This document shows, piece after piece, positions 17,113 to 24,130 of a stretch of DNA of 33,119 nucleotides (position 1 is its first letter; each line of letters opens with the position of its first letter). A program made the translations under genes and the position numbers. The notes beneath the pieces were generated by a model. It was not told the DNA's origin. It saw only the letters and a list, made by a program, of their open reading frames with translations, and did no database searches. This DNA is from DAOUGC01 sp034429695 (GTDB lineage: Bacteria; Chloroflexota; Anaerolineae; Anaerolineales; Anaerolineaceae): positions 1 through 33,119 of the forward strand of contig DAOUGC010000232.1 of the NCBI GenBank assembly GCA_034429695.1, read 5' to 3'.

Positions 17113-18861
17113 ATGAAAACCTCCGTGCGCAAAGCCATATTTTGGAGCATTGTTGGAACCACCCTGGTAATCCTGATCGGGATCAATGTGGTTTCTTATC
17201 TCAACCTGCGTCAATCCATATTGATTGATGTCACCAGCGATTTAATGAATGATACCCACTGGCTTGCCGAAACCAGTCAGGCGCTGGTGGCACACGGACA
17301 ACCCTCTGCCGACCTCGACCAACTGGTGGATGATTTTTCGCTTCGTCAGGGTAGGCGTGCAACCATTATTCTGTCCGATGGCTCGGTGCTGTCCGAATCG
17401 CGTTCCGAACCATCCTTGATGGAGAATCATGCCAACCGGCCGGAATTTTTGCAGGCAATTCAAGGTGAAGAAGGCCTGGCAATTCGCTACAGTGAGACTT
17501 TGAAAAGCAGGTTTGTCTACACAGCTTACCCCATTCAGCAGGAAGGCAGCGTTATTGGTGTAGCCCGATTGTCGATCCCCTACTCCATCATTCAATCCCG
17601 GATCAACACCTCGTTTGGCATGTTGTTTCTGTCCAGTTTAATTGCACTGCTGCTGGTGATTTATTTCGGGCGACTGGTATCCTTCCGGCTGGTAAAACCG
17701 CTGACACATCTGGCAGGTGTGATCCTTCCTCATGACCCGAAGCCCGGTGGCACTCTGCCTGTGGGTGCTCCTGAAGAAGTGGATATGATCTTCCGCGCCC
17801 ATCGTGAAGCCATGCGGAGCTTGCAGGAACAACATACAACTTTAAGCGAGGATCGCACCACCCTGTCCTCCATTCTGCGCCAGATGAATGACGGCATCAT
17901 TATTTCTGATCGCCTTGGGCGTGTTCAATTGATCAATGATATGGCGATCCGCTTGTTTGTTCCCAATCAAGCCGATATTGCCGGCTTGAGCCTTACCCAG
18001 GTGGTCAGGAATCATCAGATTGTTGATCTGGCCCGGCGCTGCCTGGACACCGGCCAGGCGCAAAATGCGACCATCGAAATTGCCCCCGGTAAAATGCACC
18101 TTCAAGTGATGGCGGTTGTTCTGGAAAATGAACCTTCCGGCAGGGTATTGATGGTGATCCACGACCTGACCCGCTTGCGTCACCTGGAACTGGTGCGTCA
18201 GGATTTTGTCACCAATGTCTCGCATGAACTGCGGACTCCGTTGGCGTCCTTGAAAGCCCTCACCGAAACCCTTCAGGAGGGTGCGCTCGAAGACCCGGCT
18301 GTATCCAGACGCTTTCTGCAGCGCATGGATGTGGAAATTGACAACCTGACCCAGATGGTGCGCGAATTGCTGGAATTATCCCGGATCGAATCGGGCCGTT
18401 TTCCACTGGAAAAACGTCCCACCGCCATGCACCAGCTGGCTGAGGGCGCCATCACACGCCTGCAACTTCAGGCAGAGCGTTCAAACCTGCAATTAACCAA
18501 TGATGTGCCCCTTGACCTGCCCATTGTACATGCCGACCCGGAACGCATGGAGCAGGTGCTGGTTAACCTGATCCACAATGCCATTAAGTTCACACCTGCC
18601 GGGGGATCGATCAGTGTTTGTGCCTATCAGGAACCCATGAAGGTGATCATCACCGTATCGGACACCGGAGTCGGCATTGCACCAGAAAACCTGCCCCGGG
18701 TTTTTGAGCGCTTTTACAAAGCCGATAAGAGCCGTTCTGGTGGGGGCACAGGCCTTGGGTTGTCCATTTGCCGCCACCTGGTGGAAGCCCACAACGGGCG
18801 CATCTGGGTGGAAAGTGAACCCGGCAAAGGCAGCCGTTTTTTCATCAGTCTGCCCCGATAA
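17113..18861 (+). CDS. phoR: PhoR-type sensor histidine kinase
   Basis: A 582-residue membrane kinase. TM1 spans about residues 10-30. An extracytoplasmic sensor region of about 135 residues follows, then TM2 (about 169-186), a short HAMP-like linker with VKPLTHLAGV, a PAS domain (about 250-350; MNDGIIISDRLGRVQLIND) and the HisKA domain with phospho-acceptor H371 in SHELRTPLASLKAL. The ATPase domain has the N box (VNLIHNAIKFTPAGG), G1 (SDTGVGIAPENLPRVFERFY) and G2 (GGGTGLGLSIC). All catalytic motifs are intact. PhoR kinases sense phosphate status through the Pst transporter and PhoU, both encoded just downstream. The extracytoplasmic region is much larger than in E. coli PhoR and nearer to the Gram-positive type, so a direct ligand is possible. 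Confidence 0.92.
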   Translation: MKTSVRKAIFWSIVGTTLVILIGINVVSYLNLRQSILIDVTSDLMNDTHWLAETSQALVAHGQPSADLDQLVDDFSLRQGRRATIILSDGSVLSESRSEPSLMENHANRPEFLQAIQGEEGLAIRYSETLKSRFVYTAYPIQQEGSVIGVARLSIPYSIIQSRINTSFGMLFLSSLIALLLVIYFGRLVSFRLVKPLTHLAGVILPHDPKPGGTLPVGAPEEVDMIFRAHREAMRSLQEQHTTLSEDRTTLSSILRQMNDGIIISDRLGRVQLINDMAIRLFVPNQADIAGLSLTQVVRNHQIVDLARRCLDTGQAQNATIEIAPGKMHLQVMAVVLENEPSGRVLMVIHDLTRLRHLELVRQDFVTNVSHELRTPLASLKALTETLQEGALEDPAVSRRFLQRMDVEIDNLTQMVRELLELSRIESGRFPLEKRPTAMHQLAEGAITRLQLQAERSNLQLTNDVPLDLPIVHADPERMEQVLVNLIHNAIKFTPAGGSISVCAYQEPMKVIITVSDTGVGIAPENLPRVFERFYKADKSRSGGGTGLGLSICRHLVEAHNGRIWVESEPGKGSRFFISLPR

Positions 18862-18905
18862 AATGTTTTTTCACCATCAATCTGACTCCATTTCTTTTCA
18901 TCCCG

Positions 18906-18944
18906 TTCACCAGTTGTTAACAAATCATTACATGGGGTTTAATC
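18906..18944 (+). promoter_or_regulatory. Pho-box-like array of four 11-bp-phased hexamers upstream of pstS
   Basis: Hexamers TTCACC (18906), TTAACA (18917), TTACAT (18928) and TTAATC (18939) begin exactly 11 bases apart. They resemble the TT(A/C/T)A(C/T)A direct repeats with about 5-base spacers that PhoP binds in Bacillus. The array lies 54 bases before the pstS ATG and downstream of phoR, where a Pho-controlled promoter is expected. A -10-like TACAAAAT follows near 18967. Binding is inferred from pattern and context. Confidence 0.6.
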
Positions 18945-18958
18945 ACGACGATTTATCC

Positions 18959-18984
18959 TGAAGTCATACAAAATTAAGACTTCA
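18959..18984 (+). repeat. Inverted repeat in the pstS leader
   Basis: TGAAGTC (18959-18965) and GACTTCA (18978-18984) are perfect complements around a 12-base AT-rich centre (ATACAAAATTAA) and end directly before the AAGGAG ribosome-binding site at 18985. It overlaps the candidate -10, so it could be a DNA operator or, if transcription starts upstream, a leader hairpin near the ribosome-binding site. Confidence 0.45.
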
Positions 18985-18997
18985 AGGAGAAGGAAAA

Positions 18998-20110
18998 ATG
19001 CGTCGTAACCTCTATTTTGTTTTTGCTGCCCTGCTGTCCCTCACGTTGATCTTGAGCGCTTGCGCAGCCCCTGCCGCTGAACCAACTGCCATGGTTGAAG
19101 AAGAACCCACCCAGGCACCGGTTGAACCAACCGAAGAGGCTCCCACAGCCGTCCCACCCGAAGTTCCCGCTGATGCGCCCACCGAAGAACCGGCGGCTGA
19201 AACCAGCATGGTGGAATTGCCCGAAGTGAACCCTGCGGATGTCCCCGCTGATGCCATCTACACCGCTGGTTCGTCCACCGTGTACCCCGTGGCAGAAGCC
19301 ATTGCCCAGTTGTTTGTCGAAGACGGCTTTGAAGGCGAAATCAAGATCGACTCAATCGGTTCAGGCGCTGGCTTTGAGCGCTTCTGCAAGACCGGCGAGA
19401 CCGATATCTCCAATGCTTCCCGCGGCATCAAGGACAGCGAAGTCGAAAGCTGCGCTGCCCTCTCACCCGCCCGCACCCCCCTGGAATTCCGTGTCGGCAC
19501 GGATGCCATCGCCATCGTGGTCAACCCCGAGAATGACTTCCTCACCGATGTCACCTCTGAACAACTGGCCATGATCTTCTCAGACAAAGCCACCAACTGG
19601 TCTGATGTCAACCCCGAATGGCCCGCTGAACCCATCGTGCGCTATGTCCCCGGCACTGATAGCGGCACCTTCGATTTCTTCGTGGAAAACATCATGCTCC
19701 CCGCCTATGAGAAGGACGCTGAGAAAGCCGAAGCAGCCTTCCTGCAGGCTGCCAACCTCAACCAGTCTGAAGATGACAACGTCCTTGTCCAGGGTATCGC
19801 TGGCGACCAGTACTCCATCGGTTTCTTTGGCTTCGCTTACTTCGCCGAGAACCAGGACAGCATGGCCGTGGTCACCCTCAATGGTGTGGAGCCCAACTTC
19901 GATACCGCTGAGAGCGGCGACTATGCCCTCTCCCGCCCGCTGTTTATCTACTCGGACGCCGAAGTCATGAAAGCCAAACCCCAGGTGGCTGCCTTCATCA
20001 ACTTCTTCCTGAGCAACGTCAACGAGATCATTTCAGAGGTCGGTTACTTCCCTGCCTCTGACGAAGCGCTGAACGAAGCCCGCCAGACCTGGCTGGATGC
20101 AATGCAGTAG
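18998..20110 (+). CDS. pstS: Phosphate ABC transporter substrate-binding lipoprotein PstS
   Basis: A 370-residue exported phosphate-binding protein. The N-terminus is a lipoprotein signal (LTLILSAC) with lipidated Cys22. Residues about 23-85 form a low-complexity Pro/Glu/Thr/Ala linker tethering the domain to the membrane. The PBP-like domain starts at IYTAGSSTVYPVAEAIAQLF, whose GSSTVYP loop binds phosphate. IDSIGSGAGFERFCKTGETD, ISNASRGIKDSE and YVPGTDSGTFDFFVE are the other ligand loops of PstS. It delivers phosphate to PstCA. A strong AAGGAGAAGG ribosome-binding site precedes the ATG. The upstream Pho-box array and a hairpin after the stop suggest phosphate-regulated expression with more PstS than permease. 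Confidence 0.96.
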   Translation: MRRNLYFVFAALLSLTLILSACAAPAAEPTAMVEEEPTQAPVEPTEEAPTAVPPEVPADAPTEEPAAETSMVELPEVNPADVPADAIYTAGSSTVYPVAEAIAQLFVEDGFEGEIKIDSIGSGAGFERFCKTGETDISNASRGIKDSEVESCAALSPARTPLEFRVGTDAIAIVVNPENDFLTDVTSEQLAMIFSDKATNWSDVNPEWPAEPIVRYVPGTDSGTFDFFVENIMLPAYEKDAEKAEAAFLQAANLNQSEDDNVLVQGIAGDQYSIGFFGFAYFAENQDSMAVVTLNGVEPNFDTAESGDYALSRPLFIYSDAEVMKAKPQVAAFINFFLSNVNEIISEVGYFPASDEALNEARQTWLDAMQ

Positions 20111-20134
20111 TAGTTTCAAGTAAGGATATTTCCG

Positions 20135-20180
20135 GGAGGCCGGGTTCCTCCAGAGCCTGGCCTCCATTCCTATTTCTTTA
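20135..20180 (+). terminator. Hairpin between pstS and pstC, likely attenuator or mRNA-stability element
   Basis: A ten-base-pair stem (GGAGGCCGGG at 20135-20144 with CCTGGCCTCC at 20156-20165, one G-U pair) encloses an 11-base loop. It is followed by ATTCCTATTTCTTTA, which is T-rich but lacks a continuous T-run. It should act as a partial terminator or 3' stabiliser that keeps pstS mRNA more abundant than the permease part. Confidence 0.6.
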
Positions 20181-20198
20181 CGAGAATGAACCAACCAC

Positions 20199-21164
20199 AT
20201 GGAAAATGAAATGTCTCACACCCAATTATTGGCCAGCCATGAGAGTTCTTCATCCTCTCATATGACCAGACTGAGAAAGAAACCCCGGGTTGGTGAATCC
20301 CTGATCCAGGCGTTCCTGTTTGTTTGCGGCGCCATATCCATCCTCACCACACTGGGAATTGTCTATGAGCTAGGGAAGGAGTCCCTGCTTTTCTTCCAGA
20401 TGCCCGATGTAAACCTCATTCAGTTTCTGACCACAACCAAATGGCAGCCAAAGATCGGTCAGTTTGGTGTATTACCCCTGGTTAATGCCACACTCACAAC
20501 CACGTTTTTCGCCATGCTCATCTCTTTACCTTTGGGTCTTGGCTCGGCAATTTATCTGAGCGAATATGCCTCGCCAAAGGCACGCAATATCCTTAAACCG
20601 ATTCTGGAGATCCTGGCCGGTGTACCGACCGTGGTTTATGGATATTTCGCGCTTACGTTTATGACCCCCCTACTGCGCTTGATCTTTGGCACATCGAATG
20701 TGCAGATCTATAACACCCTCTCTGCGGGTCTTGTGATGGGGATTATGATCCTGCCTTTGGTGAGTTCCATGAGCGAGGATGCACTTAGCGCCGTACCAAG
20801 GTCATTACGTGAGGCAGCTTACGGTCTTGGCGCCACCCGCCTTGAAACGGCAGTCAAGGTGGTTGTTCCGGCTGCATTTTCAGGACTAATTGCCTCATTC
20901 ATCATTGGGGTTTCCCGTGCAGTTGGCGAAACCATGATCGTTGCACTGGCCGCTGGCTCTGGCCCGGCATTCACCTTTAATCCATTCAAGGGTGCTGAAA
21001 CCATGACCGGCTATATTGCCCGTATCAGCGGTGGAGATCTAAGCTACGACACCCCGGACTACAACAGTATTTTCGCCATCGGTCTGTTACTCTTCCTGAT
21101 CACCCTGACCCTCAATATCATCAGTCGTGCGCTTACCAACCGCTATCGTGAGGTGTACGAATGA
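20199..21164 (+). CDS. pstC: Phosphate ABC transporter permease PstC
   Basis: A 321-residue permease with about six transmembrane helices. TM1 is near residues 36-58, then TLTTTFFAMLISLPLGLGSAIYLSEYAS, EILAGVPTVVYGYFALTFMTPLL, and the cytoplasmic EAA loop REAAYGLGATRLETAVKVVVPAA that contacts the PstB ATPase, ending with SRAVGETMIVALAAG. It pairs with PstA to form the phosphate channel. Start choice is open between the ATG at 20199 and one four codons later (20211), which has a better spaced GGA. Its TGA (21162-21164) overlaps an ATG (21161) as ATGA. That ATG opens a mini-ORF rather than pstA itself, because the junction sequence is triplicated. Confidence 0.95.
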   Translation: MENEMSHTQLLASHESSSSSHMTRLRKKPRVGESLIQAFLFVCGAISILTTLGIVYELGKESLLFFQMPDVNLIQFLTTTKWQPKIGQFGVLPLVNATLTTTFFAMLISLPLGLGSAIYLSEYASPKARNILKPILEILAGVPTVVYGYFALTFMTPLLRLIFGTSNVQIYNTLSAGLVMGIMILPLVSSMSEDALSAVPRSLREAAYGLGATRLETAVKVVVPAAFSGLIASFIIGVSRAVGETMIVALAAGSGPAFTFNPFKGAETMTGYIARISGGDLSYDTPDYNSIFAIGLLLFLITLTLNIISRALTNRYREVYE

Positions 21165-21223
21165 AATCCACACTGATGCACCCCGACACCCACGAAGCGC
21201 GCCATTGTGAGGTGTACGAATGA
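21161..21223 (+). CDS. Mini-ORF 1 in the pstC-pstA tandem repeat (20 residues)
   Basis: The ATG at 21161 overlaps the pstC stop as ATGA. The frame encodes a 20-residue peptide, MKSTLMHPDTHEARHCEVYE, and stops at TGA 21221-21223, which overlaps the next ATG. The first 14 residues equal the PstA N-terminus and the last four repeat the PstC C-terminus (EVYE). It therefore arose by duplication of the junction. Whether the peptide is made or matters is unknown. Its most likely effect is to pass terminating ribosomes to the next start. The upstream GAGGTG could serve as ribosome-binding site. Confidence 0.6.
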   Translation: MKSTLMHPDTHEARHCEVYE

Positions 21224-21282
21224 AATCCACACTGATGCACCCTGACACTCACGAAGCGCGCCATTGTGAGGTGTGCGAATGA
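21220..21282 (+). CDS. Mini-ORF 2 in the pstC-pstA tandem repeat (20 residues)
   Basis: The ATG at 21220 overlaps the stop of mini-ORF 1. The frame encodes MKSTLMHPDTHEARHCEVCE and ends at TGA 21280-21282, which overlaps the PstA ATG at 21279. It differs from mini-ORF 1 only by Tyr to Cys at residue 19, and its two third-position changes are synonymous. It is the second link of a relay pstC, mini-ORF 1, mini-ORF 2, pstA. GAGGTG lies about six bases before its start, as in the other units. Expression is not shown by sequence alone. Confidence 0.6.
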   Translation: MKSTLMHPDTHEARHCEVCE

Positions 21283-22511
21283 AATCCACACTGATGCACC
21301 CTGACACTCACGAAGCGCGAAATCTCCACCGCCGGCATGATATAGCCCGAATGTGGAAAAGTCTGTTTTTTCTTGCCACACTTGTGGGTATTTTGGCGCT
21401 CACCATCCTGCTGATCAACATCTTCAACCAGTCGATTGGCCTGGTCATATATGACTACTCAATCAACCCTTCAGAATTATCAGATGGACCCTTGGAAGAT
21501 CTGGAGAAAACCGAACTGATTGCCATTCTGGAAAAACATCTATCCGCCAACCGTTTGCGTGCTCTTAACCGGGAAAAACCACTGACAGATCGTTCACAGA
21601 ACGAGTTGTATCATCTGGTCTTGCAACGGGTTGCCGACGAGAAAGTGGAAGAAAGTTATATTCTTTCGGACTCACTGTTTCATCGGGAACAGATTGAACA
21701 AACCCTGCAGGAAAAATATCCAAACGGACGCCTGGCATATCGAATGTGGTTGACCTGGGATTTCCTGAAAGCCAATATGTCCAAAAGAGCAGAAACTGCT
21801 GGCATCCATTCAGCCTTGATGGGTTCGTTATATCTCGTTTCCATCACCATTTCCTTTGCTCTACCGGTGGGGGTTGGCGCCGCCATCTACCTTGAGGAGT
21901 ATGCAGATAAACGCAACTGGCTGAACCGCATCATTCAGACCAACATTGAAAACCTCGCCGGGGTTCCGTCCATCATCTATGGTATTCTGGGTTTGGCCAT
22001 TTTTGTGCGAACATTCGCACCCATCACCAGCGGGCAGATATTTGGCGTTGAAAATTCCAATGGACGCACCATTCTCTCAGCCGGCCTCACCATGGGATTG
22101 CTCATCCTGCCGGTTTTGATCATTAATGCCCAGGAAGCCATCCGCGCAGTTCCGAACAGTTTACGGCAGGCAAGCTTTGGTCTGGGGGCCACCCGCTGGC
22201 AAACCATCTGGTACCATGTCATTCCATACGCCATGCCGGGTATCCTTACCGGAGCGATCCTGGCCATGTCCCGCGCCATCGGGGAAACCGCCCCACTGAT
22301 CGTTGTGGGCGCGTCCACCTTAATCACGGGCGCTCCCAGTGGTCCATTCTCGAACTTTACTGCGTTGCCAATCCAGATTTATAATTGGACTGCAAGGGCG
22401 CAGGCAGAGTTTCACAACCTGGCTGCGGCGGCCATCATCGTTTTACTGGCCACGCTGCTCAGTATGAATTCCATCGCAATTATTCTTCGAAACCGGTTTG
22501 GCAGGCGGTAA
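21279..22511 (+). CDS. pstA: Phosphate ABC transporter permease PstA
   Basis: A 410-residue permease, far longer than the usual 280-300. The ATG at 21279 overlaps the mini-ORF 2 stop and follows GAGGTG. A GTG six bases earlier is in frame but less likely. The N-terminal MKSTLMHPDTHEAR comes from the repeated unit. TM1 is about residues 26-48. A hydrophilic, largely charged insertion of about 120 residues follows, and then the standard permease core from about 180: SITISFALPVGVGAAIYLEE, NIENLAGVPSIIYGILGLAI, the EAA loop PNSLRQASFGLGATRWQTIW and SRAIGETAPLIVVG. With PstC it forms the phosphate pore. PstB follows two bases after the stop. Function of the insertion is unknown. Confidence 0.94.
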   Translation: MKSTLMHPDTHEARNLHRRHDIARMWKSLFFLATLVGILALTILLINIFNQSIGLVIYDYSINPSELSDGPLEDLEKTELIAILEKHLSANRLRALNREKPLTDRSQNELYHLVLQRVADEKVEESYILSDSLFHREQIEQTLQEKYPNGRLAYRMWLTWDFLKANMSKRAETAGIHSALMGSLYLVSITISFALPVGVGAAIYLEEYADKRNWLNRIIQTNIENLAGVPSIIYGILGLAIFVRTFAPITSGQIFGVENSNGRTILSAGLTMGLLILPVLIINAQEAIRAVPNSLRQASFGLGATRWQTIWYHVIPYAMPGILTGAILAMSRAIGETAPLIVVGASTLITGAPSGPFSNFTALPIQIYNWTARAQAEFHNLAAAAIIVLLATLLSMNSIAIILRNRFGRR

Positions 22512-22513
22512 TT

Positions 22514-23299
22514 ATGAGCAACATGAGTATACAAAACGACTTTGCCATTGAACTTAAAGATTTTTCGTTTTATTACGGTCATTTTCGAGCGGTAAAGGAT
22601 GTAAACCTAAAAATCCAGCCCAGGGAGATCACCGCCATCATCGGACCATCCGGTTGCGGCAAAAGCACGGTGCTGCGCTCATTCAACCGCATGAATGACT
22701 TTGTCCCTGGCGCCCGCATTGATGGCAGTGTGCTTTTCCACGGGCAGAACCTGTATTCCAATGATGTTGACCCTGTGCAGGTGCGCCGATTGATCGGCAT
22801 GGTCTTCCAGAAACCCAATCCTTTCCCAAAAACCATCTATGAAAACATCGCCTGGGGTGCACGCATCAACGGTTACCAGGGCAGCCTGGACGATCTGGTG
22901 GAACGCACCCTGCGGCAAGCCGCACTGTGGGATGAGGTGAAAGACAACCTAAAAAAGAGCGCCATGGCGCTTTCGGGTGGACAGCAACAGCGATTGTGCA
23001 TCGCACGGGCATTGGCGGTAAAGCCTGAGATCATTTTGATGGACGAACCCTGTTCGGCGCTGGATCCCATTGCTACCCTGAAGATCGAAGATCTGATGCG
23101 CGAACTTTCCTCAGAATACACCATCATCATTGTGACGCACAACATGCAACAAGCCGCCCGCGCCTCTGACAATACCGCCTTCTTTACCATGGATGATGAC
23201 CGCGCCGGTCTCATGGTAGAATACGGCAAAACATCTCAAATTTTTACCAATCCGCGCGATAACCGCACCGAAGATTACATCACCGGACGCTTTGGGTAA
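22514..23299 (+). CDS. pstB: Phosphate ABC transporter ATPase PstB
   Basis: A 261-residue ATPase of normal family length that powers the PstCA channel. It has Walker A GPSGCGKST (44-52), then Q-loop GMVFQKPNPFPKTIYENIAWG, the signature LSGGQQQRLCIARALAV, Walker B IILMDEPCSALDP and the switch His in IIVTHNMQQAARASD. It ends with the PstB-typical DNRTEDYITGRFG. The ATG at 22514 is chosen because it lies two bases after the pstA stop with GGCGG upstream. The frame stays open further upstream but only within pstA. PhoU follows nine bases after its stop, and both belong to the pst operon. Confidence 0.97.
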   Translation: MSNMSIQNDFAIELKDFSFYYGHFRAVKDVNLKIQPREITAIIGPSGCGKSTVLRSFNRMNDFVPGARIDGSVLFHGQNLYSNDVDPVQVRRLIGMVFQKPNPFPKTIYENIAWGARINGYQGSLDDLVERTLRQAALWDEVKDNLKKSAMALSGGQQQRLCIARALAVKPEIILMDEPCSALDPIATLKIEDLMRELSSEYTIIIVTHNMQQAARASDNTAFFTMDDDRAGLMVEYGKTSQIFTNPRDNRTEDYITGRFG

Positions 23300-23308
23300 G
23301 AGGTAACC

Positions 23309-23986
23309 ATGCCAAGAGAAACCTTCGATCGTCAACTCAAACAGCTTCAGGAGGAACTCCTGTTGCTGGGCAGCATGGTGGAACAGGCCATGTTGAGCGC
23401 CATTAATTGTCTCAAGCGCCACGATGTAACCATGGCCCGCAAATTGTACAACGATGACAACATCATCAATGAAAAACGGTATGCCATTGAAAATGGCATT
23501 CTGATCTTGATCGCCACCCAACAACCCATTGCACATGACCTGCGCATGTTGGCGGCCATGCTCGAGGTCATCACCGAACTGGAACGCATGGGTGATTACG
23601 CCAAGGGGATCGCCAAGGTGACCATCAAACTGGGTGACAGCAATCTGCCCATCCCCATTCGCGAGATTGACCGCATGGCTGAAATTGCCATCAGCATGTT
23701 GAGTCGGGCGCTCAATGCCTTCATCACCGAAAATGCGCGTGTGGCTTCCACCATTCCACTGGAAGACGATCAGGTGGATAGCCTCTACAACCATGTGCAT
23801 CACAGCCTGATCAGTGTCATGTTCTCCAACCCTGAGATGATCGATCAGGCAAACTTGTTGATGTGGGTGGCGCATAACATTGAGCGCATGGCTGACCGGG
23901 TTACAAACATCTGCGAACGCACCGTATTTATCGCCACTGGCGAGTTGCTGGAGATCGATTCCTCTGACGACGAAGAACAGGAATAA
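23309..23986 (+). CDS. phoU: Phosphate signalling regulator PhoU
   Basis: A 225-residue all-helical protein with two PhoU repeats. The first contains ITELERMGDYAKGIAK, the second NIERMADRVTNICERTVFI. The E/D-rich motifs in these helices bind metal clusters in family members. PhoU links the Pst transporter to PhoR, restraining the kinase when phosphate is plentiful and limiting uptake. AGAGGTAACC precedes the ATG. It is the last gene of the pst operon, followed by a strong intrinsic terminator at 24014. A C-terminal acidic tail (DSSDDEEQE) is present. Length and layout are normal. Confidence 0.95.
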   Translation: MPRETFDRQLKQLQEELLLLGSMVEQAMLSAINCLKRHDVTMARKLYNDDNIINEKRYAIENGILILIATQQPIAHDLRMLAAMLEVITELERMGDYAKGIAKVTIKLGDSNLPIPIREIDRMAEIAISMLSRALNAFITENARVASTIPLEDDQVDSLYNHVHHSLISVMFSNPEMIDQANLLMWVAHNIERMADRVTNICERTVFIATGELLEIDSSDDEEQE

Positions 23987-24013
23987 GCACGCCATCGTGA
24001 GAGACCCGTTCCA

Positions 24014-24042
24014 CCCCCGACATGGTACGTCGGGGGTTTTTA
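24014..24042 (+). terminator. Intrinsic terminator after phoU
   Basis: CCCCCGAC (24014-24021) pairs perfectly with GTCGGGGG (24029-24036) around a seven-base loop and is followed by TTTTTAT. This is a classic rho-independent terminator ending the pst-phoU transcript 28 bases after the phoU stop. Confidence 0.93.
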
Positions 24043-24061
24043 TAAAACATACAATTGACAA

Positions 24062-24070
24062 TGCTATAAT
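24062..24070 (+). promoter_or_regulatory. Extended -10 promoter for the CHAD gene
   Basis: TGCTATAAT, the same nine bases as in front of the M29 aminopeptidase gene, lies 60 bases before the CHAD start and just after the phoU terminator. A TTGACA at 24055 is only four bases from the TATAAT and cannot act as its -35. The CHAD gene therefore seems to have its own promoter. Confidence 0.55.
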
Positions 24071-24130
24071 GACCGTGCGGATGAACATTGCGCTCTCATC
24101 ATCACCACTCAGGAGAGGGAGGTGAATGGC

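Larger units (their letters stand above)
21148..21319 (+). repeat. Three tandem copies of a 59-bp sequence at the pstC-pstA junction
   Basis: Copies begin with GTGAGGTGT at 21148, 21207 and 21266, a period of exactly 59. The third runs to 21319 before diverging. Copy 1 differs from copy 2 at two positions (C to T, both synonymous in the mini-ORF frame). Copy 3 differs from copy 2 by one A to G change (GTAC to GTGC). Each unit holds the end of a reading frame, an ATGA overlap and the codons MKSTLMHPDTHEAR. The first unit includes the true end of pstC and the third the true start of pstA. The bases CCATT joining units match neither native flank. Confidence 0.95.

Noticed and set aside
21148..21319. 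The 59-bp repeats considered as a CRISPR array or mobile-element remnant
   Set aside because: Copies are directly adjacent with no variable spacers, no terminal inverted repeats or transposase, and both ends merge into pstC and pstA coding sequence.
21133..21381. Minus-strand reading frame across the pstC-pstA repeat
   Set aside because: Its internal repetition only mirrors the 59-bp array, and it overlaps conserved coding sequence on the plus strand at both ends.
24055..24060. Consensus TTGACA near the CHAD promoter
   Set aside because: Only four bases separate it from TATAAT, so it cannot serve as that promoter's -35, and no -10 lies 16-18 bases downstream of it.
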